From NCBI GenBank assembly GCA_022822005.1, contig JAJECO010000077.1, forward strand, positions 1 to 64,000: a DNA stretch of 64,000 bases, read 5' to 3'. The notes under the pieces were generated by a model. The model was not told the origin of the DNA. It worked only from the letters and a program-made list of their open reading frames with translations, and searched no databases. The position numbers and the translations under genes are program-made. The DNA comes from Candidatus Poribacteria bacterium (GTDB lineage Bacteria > Poribacteria > WGA-4E > PCPOR2b). This document shows positions 8,805 through 17,646 of the stretch, one piece after another (position 1 is the stretch's first letter; each line of letters starts with the position of its first letter).

Positions 8805-9372
8805 CGGGAAAGTTCGTGAAATCAGTGAAATGCTTGAAGGCGACACTGGGATTGAACTCTTATCCCTTCACAACTACCCGAATGCGCCAGATGTTGTCGA
8901 AGATGGTACAACCTATGAGTATAACGCTATAAAGAAAGCCTCTATGTTGGCTGAGTACACAGGACTTCTGACCATTGCCGATGATTCTGGTCTGGAGGTA
9001 GACGCGCTTCACGGCGCACCAGGAGTCCATTCCGCCCGCTATGCCGGGGAGCATGCCTCAGACGACGACCGTATTGCGAAACTACTGGACGCACTTCAAG
9101 ACATCCCCGATGACCGGCGATTCGCCCGTTTCGTTTGTGTCGTGGCTATTGCGAGACCTTTAGCTCAATCGGAGACTGTTCGCGGTGTCTGCGAGGGACA
9201 CATTATTCACGCGCCGCGGGGCGAAGCTGGCTTTGGGTATGATCCGGTTTTTGTCCCCACAGGCTATGAGAGGACTTTTGCGGAGTTGGGAGACGAAATC
9301 AAAAACAGACTCAGCCACCGTGCGAGGGCGTTGGATAAAGCGAGGAAATTATTAAGCGAGATGTACTCCTAA
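8776..9372 (+). CDS. rdgB: XTP/dITP diphosphatase (RdgB/HAM1 family)
   Basis: A 198-residue nucleotide-pool sanitiser that hydrolyses non-canonical purine triphosphates (dITP, XTP) to monophosphates. It begins [16 protein letters not shown], the canonical N terminus with the SGK substrate loop. It also has [20 protein letters not shown] (metal-binding acidic loop and GAPGV), [10 protein letters not shown] and [10 protein letters not shown]. The ATG at 8776 is chosen over a TTG four codons earlier because it coincides with the conserved N terminus. The start lies inside rph. Confidence 0.96.
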   Translation: MKLVLATRNSGKVREISEMLEGDTGIELLSLHNYPNAPDVVEDGTTYEYNAIKKASMLAEYTGLLTIADDSGLEVDALHGAPGVHSARYAGEHASDDDRIAKLLDALQDIPDDRRFARFVCVVAIARPLAQSETVRGVCEGHIIHAPRGEAGFGYDPVFVPTGYERTFAELGDEIKNRLSHRARALDKARKLLSEMYS

Positions 9373-9394
9373 AACTTTTCGCCAGTATCGCCCT

Positions 9395-10660
9395 ATGAAA
9401 CCAACCCCCACGGACACTCAAACCCGCAAAACCCCCATACTAATTCCCGTTCTAATTCTCATTCCACTGATAGCACTTGGGTTCTACATAGGTCCCAATC
9501 TGCTCGATACTACGCCACCGGCTCTAACAGTGAGTGGGTTGGATAGGGATCAACACTATCGAGGTTCTCTGACACTGCGCATCACTGCTACGGACGAAAA
9601 CCCCGGTTTGGCTTCTTTGACGATAAAGGTCGATGATGCGCTTCCAACTGCATTGAACTTTGATGATGACGAGCCCATCTCTTGGACACTCCCAACCGCC
9701 TCATTTGCTGATGGCCCACACACATTTTCCTTGATGGCGGTGGATAGGTCGTTTCACAGAAACCAGACGCAGCACACGTTTCCGTTTTACATCGACAATA
9801 CCCCACCCACACTACAGGTGCCCCCGGAAACTCTCCACGTTGGACAAGGTAAAACGCTCGCACTCTTTCTCCAGACGGACGAGCCACTCTCAGAAGTGAC
9901 AGGGGAGCTTTTTAATAAAGCAATTGCGTTCTATCCGACTGATCTAAAAAACCTATACCGCAGTTTTATGGGTATAAGCGTAACATATCCTATCGAAAAG
10001 TACCCACTTACCGTTACAGCAACAGATTTGGCTGGCAACGAAGGTGTGAAAATCTTTCAGATCAGGGTCACTAAAACATCCTTTGCGCGCGGCGGTTACA
10101 TCACCCTCTCTCCTCAAAAACAGCGGATTATGATGGATAAATCTAAAGGCAGGGAGGACAATGCAAAGCGCGGTGAAGCTTACGCAAAAGCGGACCAAGA
10201 ATCCAGACAACTCTGGGAAGGAAAATTCATCCGTCCCACTGAGGGAAGACTGACATCACCTTTCGGGAAATATCGCGAATATAATACCGGCGTACGCCGT
10301 CATCACTACGGCACAGATATCGCAAATGTTGTGGGAACACCGGTCTACGCGTCGAATCACGGAATTGTTACCCTCGCTGAGAAACTTCATATCTATGGAA
10401 ACGCAGTGATTCTCAACCACGGGCAAGGGGTTTCGACCAGTTATAACCATCTCAGTGAAATTCATGTGACCGCTGGTGAGCGTGTCGAGAAAGGAGAGCG
10501 CATCGGGCTCATGGGAGCCACCGGACAAGCCACGGGATCCCATCTCCACTGGGGCATGGTAGTCAAGGGGGTAGCGGTTGCGCCAGAAGAGTGGACGGAA
10601 CGAGATTTTTCATCTCTGGCAAGTGTGGGTTTATCCCTTCCAAATGGAGGACAGAGATGA
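9395..10660 (+). CDS. M23 family peptidoglycan metallopeptidase with Ig-like N-terminal region
   Basis: A 421-residue envelope protein. Residues about 15-35 form an N-terminal membrane anchor or signal segment (LIPVLILIPLIALGFYIG). Two beta-rich Ig-like segments follow (about 40-130 and 135-235; the first has DGPHTFSLMAVD). A C-terminal LytM/M23 domain (about 280-400) has the metal ligands in HHYGTDI and GSHLHWGM. M23 enzymes cleave peptidoglycan cross-bridges, or, if degenerate, activate amidases; here both zinc motifs are intact, so activity is expected. The first seven codons follow rdgB by 22 bp. The stop overlaps the next gene's start (ATGA). Confidence 0.88.
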   Translation: MKPTPTDTQTRKTPILIPVLILIPLIALGFYIGPNLLDTTPPALTVSGLDRDQHYRGSLTLRITATDENPGLASLTIKVDDALPTALNFDDDEPISWTLPTASFADGPHTFSLMAVDRSFHRNQTQHTFPFYIDNTPPTLQVPPETLHVGQGKTLALFLQTDEPLSEVTGELFNKAIAFYPTDLKNLYRSFMGISVTYPIEKYPLTVTATDLAGNEGVKIFQIRVTKTSFARGGYITLSPQKQRIMMDKSKGREDNAKRGEAYAKADQESRQLWEGKFIRPTEGRLTSPFGKYREYNTGVRRHHYGTDIANVVGTPVYASNHGIVTLAEKLHIYGNAVILNHGQGVSTSYNHLSEIHVTAGERVEKGERIGLMGATGQATGSHLHWGMVVKGVAVAPEEWTERDFSSLASVGLSLPNGGQR

Positions 10661-11211
10661 ATCAGTTGATTCCGCTCGATCAGATTATACCCAGTAGAGT
10701 CTGCTTGTCATGCGATGTTTGCTGCCGCTTCCTGGAACAAGACAGTCCGCTCGCGCCTATCTTCACCGAGACGGAGATGGAAAGTGCAATCACGAACGGG
10801 GTCCATGCTGATCTCTTCCGTCCAACCTCGGATGGGAAAAGCGTACAGATTCAACTCATACGCAGTGAGGATATGTACATCTGCCCCTGCTTTAATCCTG
10901 AAACGAGTGAGTGCACCATTTACCCCGTTCGTCCGCTGGATTGCCAAATCTATCCCTTTGCCCTGATGTACAGCCAAGATCGTACGCAAGTTGTACTGGG
11001 CATCGACATGATCTGTCCTTATGGTGAAGCCGAAATCCGGGCAGAGTCATTCCAACACTATATTGAGTATATGGTGGATTATCTGGAATCGGATTCGGTC
11101 GTTGAAACTATTGCTACAAATTGGCAGCTCATCGGTTTATATCAGGAAACAGTGGTAATTGTCCGTACCTTGGAAAAGTTGACGGCGGCGAGATTGAAAA
11201 ACGAATATTGA
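10657..11211 (+). CDS. YkgJ-type cysteine cluster protein
   Basis: A 184-residue protein of the YkgJ/UPF0153 cysteine-cluster family, thought to chelate zinc or iron. Visible cysteines are CLSCDVCCRF near residue 16, then CPCFNPETSECTIYPVRPLDC, then a later MICPYG. The ATG at 10657 overlaps the preceding stop as ATGA with GGAGG 6 nt upstream, so it is translationally coupled to the M23 peptidase gene. The role of the family is unresolved, and no catalytic reaction is claimed. Confidence 0.82.
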   Translation: MNQLIPLDQIIPSRVCLSCDVCCRFLEQDSPLAPIFTETEMESAITNGVHADLFRPTSDGKSVQIQLIRSEDMYICPCFNPETSECTIYPVRPLDCQIYPFALMYSQDRTQVVLGIDMICPYGEAEIRAESFQHYIEYMVDYLESDSVVETIATNWQLIGLYQETVVIVRTLEKLTAARLKNEY

Positions 11212-11238
11212 ATAACCCAGATTTAAAAGGAGAAAAAT

Positions 11239-12042
11239 ATGGCAAAGGTGCCGTGCCGGTTGGCGGCGTTGGATTTAGATGGAACGCTGCTCAATGATGA
11301 GCATATTGTGACGGATCGAAGCTGCAACGCTCTCCGAAAATTATCAGCGCAAGGCGTTGTGGTGGTACTAATTTCAGGAAGGATGCACCGCGCTATCAAG
11401 CCAATCAGCGATCAAATTGGCTTGGACAATCCGATAATTTCGTATAACGGTGGAATGGTCAAACACCCTCGAACGGAGGAAGTCATCCACCATACCCCCA
11501 TCCCGGCAGTGGAGGCAACAGCGTTGGTTGAATATGGAAATGAGAAGGGGCTCCATCTTAACTTCTGTTTGAATGATCAGTTGTTCATCAGAGAATATAA
11601 CCAGTGGAGTGAACTATATGAAACGAGAACAGGCGTTCCGGCAACGGCAGTCGGCGATCTCCATAAGCTAGATGGACGGGAACCGACGAAAATGCAGATT
11701 TTAGACGCACCCGAGAAAATCGATTTACTCCTCTCGGAATGCAAAGCGGAATTTGGCGGGCGGTTGTATGTAACGCAGACCCAAGCTGAATATATTGAGT
11801 TCATGAATCTGCAGGTGTCGAAGGGGCGGGCGCTACAAGCTCTCGCTGACCAACTCGATATCACCAACGATCTGATCGTCACGTTTGGAGATGGATACAA
11901 CGATGAGAGCATGATGGAAATTGCCGGTTTTCGAGTGGCTATGGGCAATTCCGTTGATGAAATTAAAGCCATCGCCGATCATACTACAGACACTAATCAG
12001 AAAGACGGAGTCGCACTAGCAGTCGAGCAACTGTTGCTTTAA
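11239..12042 (+). CDS. Cof-type HAD-IIB phosphatase
   Basis: A 267-residue haloacid-dehalogenase-superfamily hydrolase of the Cof/YidA group, which dephosphorylates sugar phosphates or small phosphorylated metabolites. Motif I is LDLDGTLLND (nucleophile Asp16). Motif II is VLISGRM. The IIB cap lies between, and motif IV is FGDGYNDESMM. A late KDGVALAVEQLL helix is typical of the family end. AAAGGAG precedes the ATG at an ideal distance. Its stop is 26 bp from the convergent minE gene. The substrate is not predictable. Confidence 0.9.
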   Translation: MAKVPCRLAALDLDGTLLNDEHIVTDRSCNALRKLSAQGVVVVLISGRMHRAIKPISDQIGLDNPIISYNGGMVKHPRTEEVIHHTPIPAVEATALVEYGNEKGLHLNFCLNDQLFIREYNQWSELYETRTGVPATAVGDLHKLDGREPTKMQILDAPEKIDLLLSECKAEFGGRLYVTQTQAEYIEFMNLQVSKGRALQALADQLDITNDLIVTFGDGYNDESMMEIAGFRVAMGNSVDEIKAIADHTTDTNQKDGVALAVEQLLL

Positions 12043-12068
12043 AGGTGGTCAGAGGTACATTCGTCCAA

Positions 12069-12344
12069 CTACGCTTCTACGGGATGGCGGACCTTCGTTC
12101 CAAGAACCGGGATATTCGCCACGAGTGCCATCGAGTCTTGTTCACGTTCGAGTTCGACTTCGACTTGCTCGCGCTCAAGTATAAAATACTTCGACAAAAC
12201 TTCGGTCAGCTCTGTTTGCAGGCTTTCCATAATCTCTTCATCAATTCCAGTACGATCTTGGACCAAGATGAGCTGCAGTCGACTCTTCGCGACGCTCTTG
12301 CTTTTCTGCTCCCGATTTAGTAACTGCATTAACCGTCTGAACAT
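12069..12344 (-). CDS. minE: Cell division topological specificity factor MinE
   Basis: A 91-residue MinE. The N-terminal anti-MinCD helix region (residues about 3-30, including KSKSVAKSRLQLILVQDR) leads into the dimerisation domain (DEEIMESLQTELTEVLSKYF). MinE stimulates MinD ATPase to set up pole-to-pole oscillation. The start at 12344 is supported by GGAGAG about 8 nt upstream. It lies 13 bp downstream of minD on the same strand. A longer frame extending into the end of minD has no family support. Confidence 0.93.
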   Translation of the reverse strand: MFRRLMQLLNREQKSKSVAKSRLQLILVQDRTGIDEEIMESLQTELTEVLSKYFILEREQVEVELEREQDSMALVANIPVLGTKVRHPVEA

Positions 12345-12357
12345 CAGTTCTCTCCTT

Positions 12358-13146
12358 TTAGCCCTTAAACAGTTTGCCAACCCAGCCGGCAAAACCTCCT
12401 GATTTAAACTCTGGGATCGGTACATCTTCCCCTTCAAGCCTTTGCGCGATGCGCTTGTATGCCTGTCCGGCATCCGACTTATGATTATATGTGGTCGGCA
12501 TACCTCGGTTCGTCGAAACCACAATTTCCTTATCTTCTGGAATTACGCCGATAAGATCGATGGACAGAATGTCTATGATATCCGTCGGCTCCATCATATC
12601 GCCGGTCTTAACCATTTCCGGCGAGAGTCGATTGATAATCAGCGTCAGATTGTTAATAGCCATATTTTGCAATAAACCGATGATCCGATCCGCATCCCGG
12701 ACCGCTGCTACCTCTGGCGTTGTCACGACTAGGGCATCATCAGCCCCCGCCGCTGCGTTTTGGAACCCTTGCTCAATACCGGCAGGTGAATCGACCAGAA
12801 CATAATCATGCGTCTCCTTCAGCTCTAGACACAGTTTCTTCATTTGTTCCGGTTGAATATCGTTCTTGTTGTTCTTCTGCGAAGCTGCAAGCAGATAAAG
12901 ATCTTTCGTTCGCCGATCTTTCACCAATGCCTGCTCAAGTTCACAAACGCCTTCGAGAACATCCATGGATGTGTAGACAACGCGACTTTCTAATCCCATA
13001 ATAACGTCAAGATTTCTCAATCCAACGTCCGCATCAACAACAGCGACCTTCTTGCCAAGGACGGCTAAGGCCGTTCCGAGATTCGCCGTGGACGTACTTT
13101 TACCGACCCCGCCTTTGCCAGACGTAACGACGATCACTTTTCCCAT
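12358..13146 (-). CDS. minD: Septum site-determining protein MinD
   Basis: A 262-residue deviant-Walker ParA/MinD ATPase that binds the membrane and recruits MinC. The P-loop is VTSGKGGVGKSTSTANL at residues 7-23. The switch regions are present as VVDADVGLRNLD and VLVDSPAGIEQG. The C terminus ends in an amphipathic targeting helix (FAGWVGKLFKG). The ATG at 13146 matches the conserved MGKVIVVTSGKGG start; upstream in-frame codons run into untranslated leader. There is a 257-bp gap to minC, which contains a possible internal promoter. Confidence 0.96.
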   Translation of the reverse strand: MGKVIVVTSGKGGVGKSTSTANLGTALAVLGKKVAVVDADVGLRNLDVIMGLESRVVYTSMDVLEGVCELEQALVKDRRTKDLYLLAASQKNNKNDIQPEQMKKLCLELKETHDYVLVDSPAGIEQGFQNAAAGADDALVVTTPEVAAVRDADRIIGLLQNMAINNLTLIINRLSPEMVKTGDMMEPTDIIDILSIDLIGVIPEDKEIVVSTNRGMPTTYNHKSDAGQAYKRIAQRLEGEDVPIPEFKSGGFAGWVGKLFKG

Positions 13147-13316
13147 TTTTGCACTATCCTTCCTTATAAAGATACTAAAATCAGGTTTGCACTGATTGGT
13201 AACTGTACTCAAATACTTATTGATCGGGATGGCTTCGCTTGGAATAGTAATCACTCCATACTGTCAGATGGCGAAGAGCCTCGACATCCAAAGAGATGCA
13301 GCCAGGGAGTGATGAC

Positions 13317-13344
13317 ATTTTATCATGATAAGAAAATTGGTAAA
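13317..13344 (-). promoter_or_regulatory. Possible minD-proximal promoter
   Basis: Read on the minus strand, TTTACC (13344-13339) and TAAAAT (13322-13317) are 16 bp apart, about 170 nt before the minD start. They lie within the unusually wide minC-minD gap, which would let minDE be expressed separately from larA-minC. The -35 is only a partial match. Confidence 0.3.
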
Positions 13345-13403
13345 ACTTGAAGATGGTGTGGGGGAATCTTTACATGTCTGGATCGTGGTAACTCGGACTG
13401 GGG

Positions 13404-14087
13404 TCAATCGTATTCTTCGACGATAATCGCATCGTCCAGGACGCGTGCAATCTCTGTTCTTTGCCGCCGGCGTTGTTCAGCGGGTGCACGGGTAATGAAA
13501 CGACCGATTCTCAGTTGAGTGGGTAGCAGATTCAACGCGAAAATTACTGATGAGGTATTACCAAGCGCACCAGCATGGGCAACGCCCCGTAACGCACCAA
13601 GGACAATGACGTCTCCTGCTGCGACCACCTCTGCCCCAGGGTTGACATCGCCTAAGATAACCATGTTTCCTTCTAAAGCACGCTCGATCTGTCCCGAACG
13701 TAATGTGTGACGAATAAACCGTGTCTCTTCATTCGCCGGAACAAACTGATCGTAGACACGCTCATTGCCATGGAGCGCTGGCACCCCTGCTATCTGGTGC
13801 GACTCGGTTCTGCCTGGATCATCTTCGGAATCCCCAATGATTTGCTTAACTTCCAGTCCATAATTTTCGTTCAGCAAGTTCTTGAGATGTATTAATTCTT
13901 CATCGTTTAACACTCGGCTTCCGAGATCGAGATTCATCGTCAGACCTGATAGCGAATCCCCTAGGTTTGTCATTCGTTCCATAATTGCCGATTCGATCTG
14001 ATCCATCGAGGCTTCTGGGTCAATGATGAGGCGCATACCATCCCGGAAGCCCTTAAGCTCAACGGTCGGACGTGGTTCGTTCTGCAT
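13404..14087 (-). CDS. minC: Septum site-determining protein MinC
   Basis: A 227-residue FtsZ assembly inhibitor. The N-terminal domain (residues about 1-95) is followed by a long, charged linker. The C-terminal right-handed beta-helix domain (about 125-215) is recognisable by GNMVILGDVNPGAEVVAAGD and VLGALRGVAHAG, which mediates dimerisation and MinD binding. The N-terminal domain is poorly conserved, as is usual. It starts 33 bp downstream of larA, with GAGGA as ribosome-binding site, so it probably shares the larA transcript. Confidence 0.92.
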   Translation of the reverse strand: MQNEPRPTVELKGFRDGMRLIIDPEASMDQIESAIMERMTNLGDSLSGLTMNLDLGSRVLNDEELIHLKNLLNENYGLEVKQIIGDSEDDPGRTESHQIAGVPALHGNERVYDQFVPANEETRFIRHTLRSGQIERALEGNMVILGDVNPGAEVVAAGDVIVLGALRGVAHAGALGNTSSVIFALNLLPTQLRIGRFITRAPAEQRRRQRTEIARVLDDAIIVEEYD

Positions 14088-14120
14088 GTCATTCCTCTTA
14101 TGAAATTACGTTCCTATAAA

Positions 14121-15395
14121 TTAATTCGCCACTTTTGCTAGTACGTAGGGACCATCAGGAAGCACAGCGATTTGGGCTTTGTCTCCGTGTTTGGAAAGAA
14201 CCCGTTTGATTCCTTCTTCAGGGGTTCGGATCGGCTGCACAAATAGGTCTTTCAGCTGGTCATAAGGGATGCCATCAGCATAGCAGTATATTTCGGCTTT
14301 TCTAACGGCTTTTGCTAACTCCTCCAGCTGCCATTGATCAATGACGAAGTTCGCGGGATCGTGAATATCGTGGATGAATTGCTTCAAGTCCTTTGTTTTT
14401 AAGATTAAGTCGGTGAAAGGTCCGCTCCCAATTCCTTCGCTACATTCTGCTACCAGAATAATACTCCCATTCGGCTTAACAATTTCCACCGCTGCAAGAA
14501 CACCCTTGACTGCTTGATAAAAGGTAGTATCAAGTGGATAACCTGCACTTGATACGAGGACAGCGTCCATGGGCTTCGGCACTGTAGCCATTACCTGTTT
14601 TTCGACAGACTTGACACCTGCCAAGTGGGATTCGACGATATCACCAGCAAATATGCCCGTTAGTCGACGCTGGTCATCAATTGTGACATTCACGTTAAAA
14701 TCTACCCCCGCCATCAGCGCAATCTCCGTGGCTTCAATATGGAGTGGATTGCCTTCAAGGACACCGACGCAAGCCTTCGGATGCTCGAGTATTTCGGGGC
14801 CGTGCAACACTTTCATCGTTTCGATTGAAGCTAGTCCTGGACAGATTGATTTGCGTCCACCAGAATATCCCGCCATCAGATGGGGTTCAATCAGAGCAGT
14901 CGTGACCTTCAAATCCGATTCCAAATAGGTCTTATCGATATAAACCGGAGCACCACCTTGCGTTAAACCGAGATATTTATGCGTCTCGATCCTTTGAGAA
15001 AAATGGTTGACGATCCGATAGCTATTCATAATTTCGGTGCCGACCATTTCCTCTAGCTCTTTACCTTCGTTGGGGCGGTGGATACCTGTTGCAATCAAGA
15101 TAGTAATTTTTTCGCGTGGAATGCCATTTGACTCCAGGGTCTGTAGGATTGGTGGTAGGATCAGTTTATTTGGTACAGGTCGTGTTATGTCCGAGATGAC
15201 AACACATGCAGAAGTCCTATTCTTTGCCAGGGTGGCTAGTGGTGCGGAGTGAATTGGTAATTGAATCGCGTCCCAAACTGCATGCTCTGGATCCTCAATT
15301 GGGACAGATTTCTGGAGGGTCAGGATCCCTGCCAGATTCCGCTCAGGAATCTCGACTTCCAGCAAATTCCGTCCATATTTCATGCCAACGCGCAT
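14121..15395 (-). CDS. larA: Nickel-dependent lactate racemase family protein (LarA-like)
   Basis: A 424-residue protein of the LarA family, which racemises or epimerises 2-hydroxyacids with the nickel-pincer nucleotide cofactor. The key residues of Lactiplantibacillus LarA (His108, His174, Lys184, His200) map with a constant offset of two to His106 (ATGIHRP), His172 (IEPHLMAGYSGG), Lys182 (GGRKSICPG) and His198 (VLHGP). Metal binding and the Lys-cofactor thioamide link are therefore predicted intact. The natural substrate may not be lactate; many LarA homologues act on other hydroxyacids. The cofactor-synthesis genes larB, larC and larE are not in the window. Upstream lies a candidate promoter with 21-bp repeats. 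Confidence 0.88.
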   Translation of the reverse strand: MRVGMKYGRNLLEVEIPERNLAGILTLQKSVPIEDPEHAVWDAIQLPIHSAPLATLAKNRTSACVVISDITRPVPNKLILPPILQTLESNGIPREKITILIATGIHRPNEGKELEEMVGTEIMNSYRIVNHFSQRIETHKYLGLTQGGAPVYIDKTYLESDLKVTTALIEPHLMAGYSGGRKSICPGLASIETMKVLHGPEILEHPKACVGVLEGNPLHIEATEIALMAGVDFNVNVTIDDQRRLTGIFAGDIVESHLAGVKSVEKQVMATVPKPMDAVLVSSAGYPLDTTFYQAVKGVLAAVEIVKPNGSIILVAECSEGIGSGPFTDLILKTKDLKQFIHDIHDPANFVIDQWQLEELAKAVRKAEIYCYADGIPYDQLKDLFVQPIRTPEEGIKRVLSKHGDKAQIAVLPDGPYVLAKVAN

Positions 15396-15455
15396 TAGAA
15401 CTCACCTCAGTTTGCTGCCCTCTACGGTTGGAGGAGCATAAACATCTAAACATTT

Positions 15456-15510
15456 TAACATTATTAACGAAACCTGTAACATTATAAACGAGACCTTCGG
15501 TTTCATGCAA
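15456..15510 (-). promoter_or_regulatory. larA promoter with two 21-bp direct repeats
   Basis: On the minus strand, TTGCAT (15510-15505), an 18-bp spacer and TATAAT (15486-15481) form a promoter reading into larA. On the plus strand, two consecutive 21-bp units start at 15456 (TAACATTATTAACGAAACC) and 15477 (TAACATTATAAACGAGACC). They differ at 2 of the first 19 positions, and the second overlaps the -10 box. A spacing of exactly two helical turns is what a repressor or activator bound in tandem would show. Confidence 0.45.
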
Positions 15511-15629
15511 GTCTTTTTTGCGGTAAAAAGTGGAAAAATCCCTTGCTGTGCTTGATTTTAGAATCGGGGTGACGGTTAAGTTCGCTCCATGAAATGGGAC
15601 ACAGGGCGATTGCTCAATAAAATTGAGAC

Positions 15630-15659
15630 TTGACGAATTAAGGGTTTGTGTGGAATAAT
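15630..15659 (+). promoter_or_regulatory. gap promoter
   Basis: TTGACG (15630-15635) and AATAAT (15654-15659) are separated by 18 bp, about 38 nt before the gap start codon. Both hexamers match consensus at five of six positions. It lies in the divergent larA-gap interval. Confidence 0.5.
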
Positions 15660-15696
15660 TTTAAGCTTGTGTTAAGAATATGGAGGATGATTGAAT

Positions 15697-16695
15697 ATGT
15701 TAAGAGTTGGAATTAATGGCTTCGGTCGAATCGGACGTAACGCATTAAGAGCCGCACTAAAGAATAAAAATATTGCTCTCGACCTTGTAGCAATTAACGA
15801 TTTAACAGATCCGGAAACACTCGCGCATTTGCTCAAATACGATTCAGTGCTTGGGGAGCTTGATGCTGACGTCGAACCAACAAATAACGGGCTTATTATC
15901 AACGAGAAAAAAATACTTGCGTTTTCTGAACGAGATCCGGCTGCACTCCCCTGGAACACCTTGGGTATTGACGTTGTCATTGAATCGACCGGGTTCTTTA
16001 CGGATGCGAACGATGCAGCGAAGCATCTGGATGCAGGCGCAAAAAAAGTGATTATCTCTGCACCCGCCAAGAACGAAGACATCACTGTGGTGATAGGTGT
16101 TAATGACGATAAATACGATAAGGAAAAGCACCATGTCATCTCTAACGCTTCGTGCACGACAAACTGTCTTGCGCCGCTTGCAAAGGTGCTATTGGAAAAC
16201 TTTGGTATCCAAAGCGGTCTGATGACCACCATCCATTCCTATACGAACGATCAGCAAGTTCTGGATCTGCCACATGAGGATATACGGAGAGCGCGCGCAG
16301 CCGCCCTGTCAATGATTCCCACTTCTACGGGAGCTGCAAGCGCAATTTCGCTGGTTATTCCTGAACTTGATGGCAAATTTGACGGTATGGCAATTCGGGT
16401 TCCAACCCCGAATGTATCTGTTGTGGATCTTACCGTTGATCTGGAGCAGAAAGCAAGTGTAGAAGAGATTAATGCGGCTGTGAAAAATGCCGCCGAAGGC
16501 AAACAGCGAGGCATTTTAAGTTACTCCGAATTGCCACTTGTATCAGTTGATTTCAAGGGGAACCCTCATTCATCAATTTTCGACGCGGAATTTACAAGGG
16601 TTATCGACGGCGAGTTGGTCAAGGTCCTTTCATGGTATGACAACGAATGGGGATACTCAAATCGTTTGGTTGAGTTGGCCGCAAGAGTCCTGTGA
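15697..16695 (+). CDS. gap: Glyceraldehyde-3-phosphate dehydrogenase, type I
   Basis: A 332-residue glycolytic enzyme converting glyceraldehyde-3-phosphate, phosphate and NAD+ to 1,3-bisphosphoglycerate. It has the Rossmann motif GINGFGRIGRN at 5-15, Asp35 after VAIN (favouring NAD over NADP), active-site SNASCTTNCLAP with Cys153, and the C-terminal WYDNEWGYSNR. The ATG at 15697 is preferred over a TTG two codons earlier because GGAGGA lies 9 nt upstream. It precedes tpiA by about 140 bp; no pgk gene intervenes, unlike many gap-pgk-tpi operons. Confidence 0.97.
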   Translation: MLRVGINGFGRIGRNALRAALKNKNIALDLVAINDLTDPETLAHLLKYDSVLGELDADVEPTNNGLIINEKKILAFSERDPAALPWNTLGIDVVIESTGFFTDANDAAKHLDAGAKKVIISAPAKNEDITVVIGVNDDKYDKEKHHVISNASCTTNCLAPLAKVLLENFGIQSGLMTTIHSYTNDQQVLDLPHEDIRRARAAALSMIPTSTGAASAISLVIPELDGKFDGMAIRVPTPNVSVVDLTVDLEQKASVEEINAAVKNAAEGKQRGILSYSELPLVSVDFKGNPHSSIFDAEFTRVIDGELVKVLSWYDNEWGYSNRLVELAARVL

Positions 16696-16762
16696 TACCC
16701 AGGCGACTGGCAAGATCGCTTCGGCCTGATGGACATATCCAAGCTACCTTCGCAGATGTGGT

Positions 16763-16780
16763 GGGGATTGGCAAATCCCC
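16763..16780. repeat. Short hairpin between gap and tpiA
   Basis: A perfect 7-bp stem GGGGATT/AATCCCC (16763-16769 and 16774-16780) with a GGCA loop. There is no following T-tract, so it is not a classical terminator. It resembles the GGGATT-ATCCC hairpin at 1138-1153. Confidence 0.45.
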
Positions 16781-16838
16781 CAGTGGTGAGCGATCCGCTT
16801 TCTTTTATATGCGGAAGCGTGAGTTAAGATAGGAAAAT

Positions 16839-17603
16839 ATGCGAACACCAATCATTGCCGGCAACTGGAAACTCAACAAGACCATCCATGAAGCAGTCGC
16901 ACTCATCGCATCGCTTCGATGTATGGTCGACGGTGTTAGCAACGTCGAGATCGTTGTCGCTCCTGTTTTCACTGCACTTGCTACCTCCGCAGAGGCACTT
17001 GCGGGCGGAAACATTCGACTCGCAGCACAGGATGTCTTCTGGGAGGATAACGGCGCATTCACGGGCGAAGTGTCACCGAGGATGCTCAAAGATGTTGGTT
17101 GTGACTATGTGATCATCGGTCACTCCGAACGCCGACAGTATTTCGGTGAAACGAACGAAAATGTTAATTGTAAAGTCAAGGCCTCGCACGCACACGGCCT
17201 GATACCGATTATCTGCACCGGTGAGAGCTTGGAGCAGCGTGAGGCTGGCAGGACCGAGGCGGTGGTAAAGGACCACCTTCTCAACGGTATTGCCGGGTTG
17301 TCCGCAGCTCAAATTATCTCTACGGTAATTGCCTATGAACCTGTCTGGGCAATTGGGACGGGACGCAATGCAACTCCAGATCAAGCGCAAGAAGTTCATG
17401 CACTTATCAGGTCGCTTATATCGGATATCTATTCGGACGATGTGGCGTTGAAAGTCCGGATTCAGTACGGTGGAAGCGTCAAGCCGGACAATGCTGGCGC
17501 GTTGCTCGCGCAGCCCGACGTTGATGGTGCACTGGTCGGCACAGCGAGCTGGGATGCGGAATCATTTGCCCAAATCATCAAAGCTGCAGACAACGCTTTT
17601 TGA
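16839..17603 (+). CDS. tpiA: Triosephosphate isomerase
   Basis: A 254-residue TIM-barrel enzyme interconverting dihydroxyacetone phosphate and glyceraldehyde-3-phosphate. It shows the substrate-binding NWKLNK (Asn10/Lys12 region), electrophilic His in IIGHSERRQYFGE, catalytic Glu in AYEPVWAIGTG (loop 6 follows) and the phosphate-binding YGGSVKPDN and DGALVGTAS loops. Full length. It sits between gap and secG on the same strand, with secG starting 43 bp downstream, a common arrangement in bacteria. Confidence 0.97.
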   Translation: MRTPIIAGNWKLNKTIHEAVALIASLRCMVDGVSNVEIVVAPVFTALATSAEALAGGNIRLAAQDVFWEDNGAFTGEVSPRMLKDVGCDYVIIGHSERRQYFGETNENVNCKVKASHAHGLIPIICTGESLEQREAGRTEAVVKDHLLNGIAGLSAAQIISTVIAYEPVWAIGTGRNATPDQAQEVHALIRSLISDIYSDDVALKVRIQYGGSVKPDNAGALLAQPDVDGALVGTASWDAESFAQIIKAADNAF

Positions 17604-17646
17604 ATCAATTAGAAATAAACAATTATTACGAAAGTGAGGAACTATC

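Noticed and set aside
12045-12320. 91-codon open frame antisense to minE
   Set aside because: It lies entirely across minE, which has clear family sequence and a good ribosome-binding site on the other strand.
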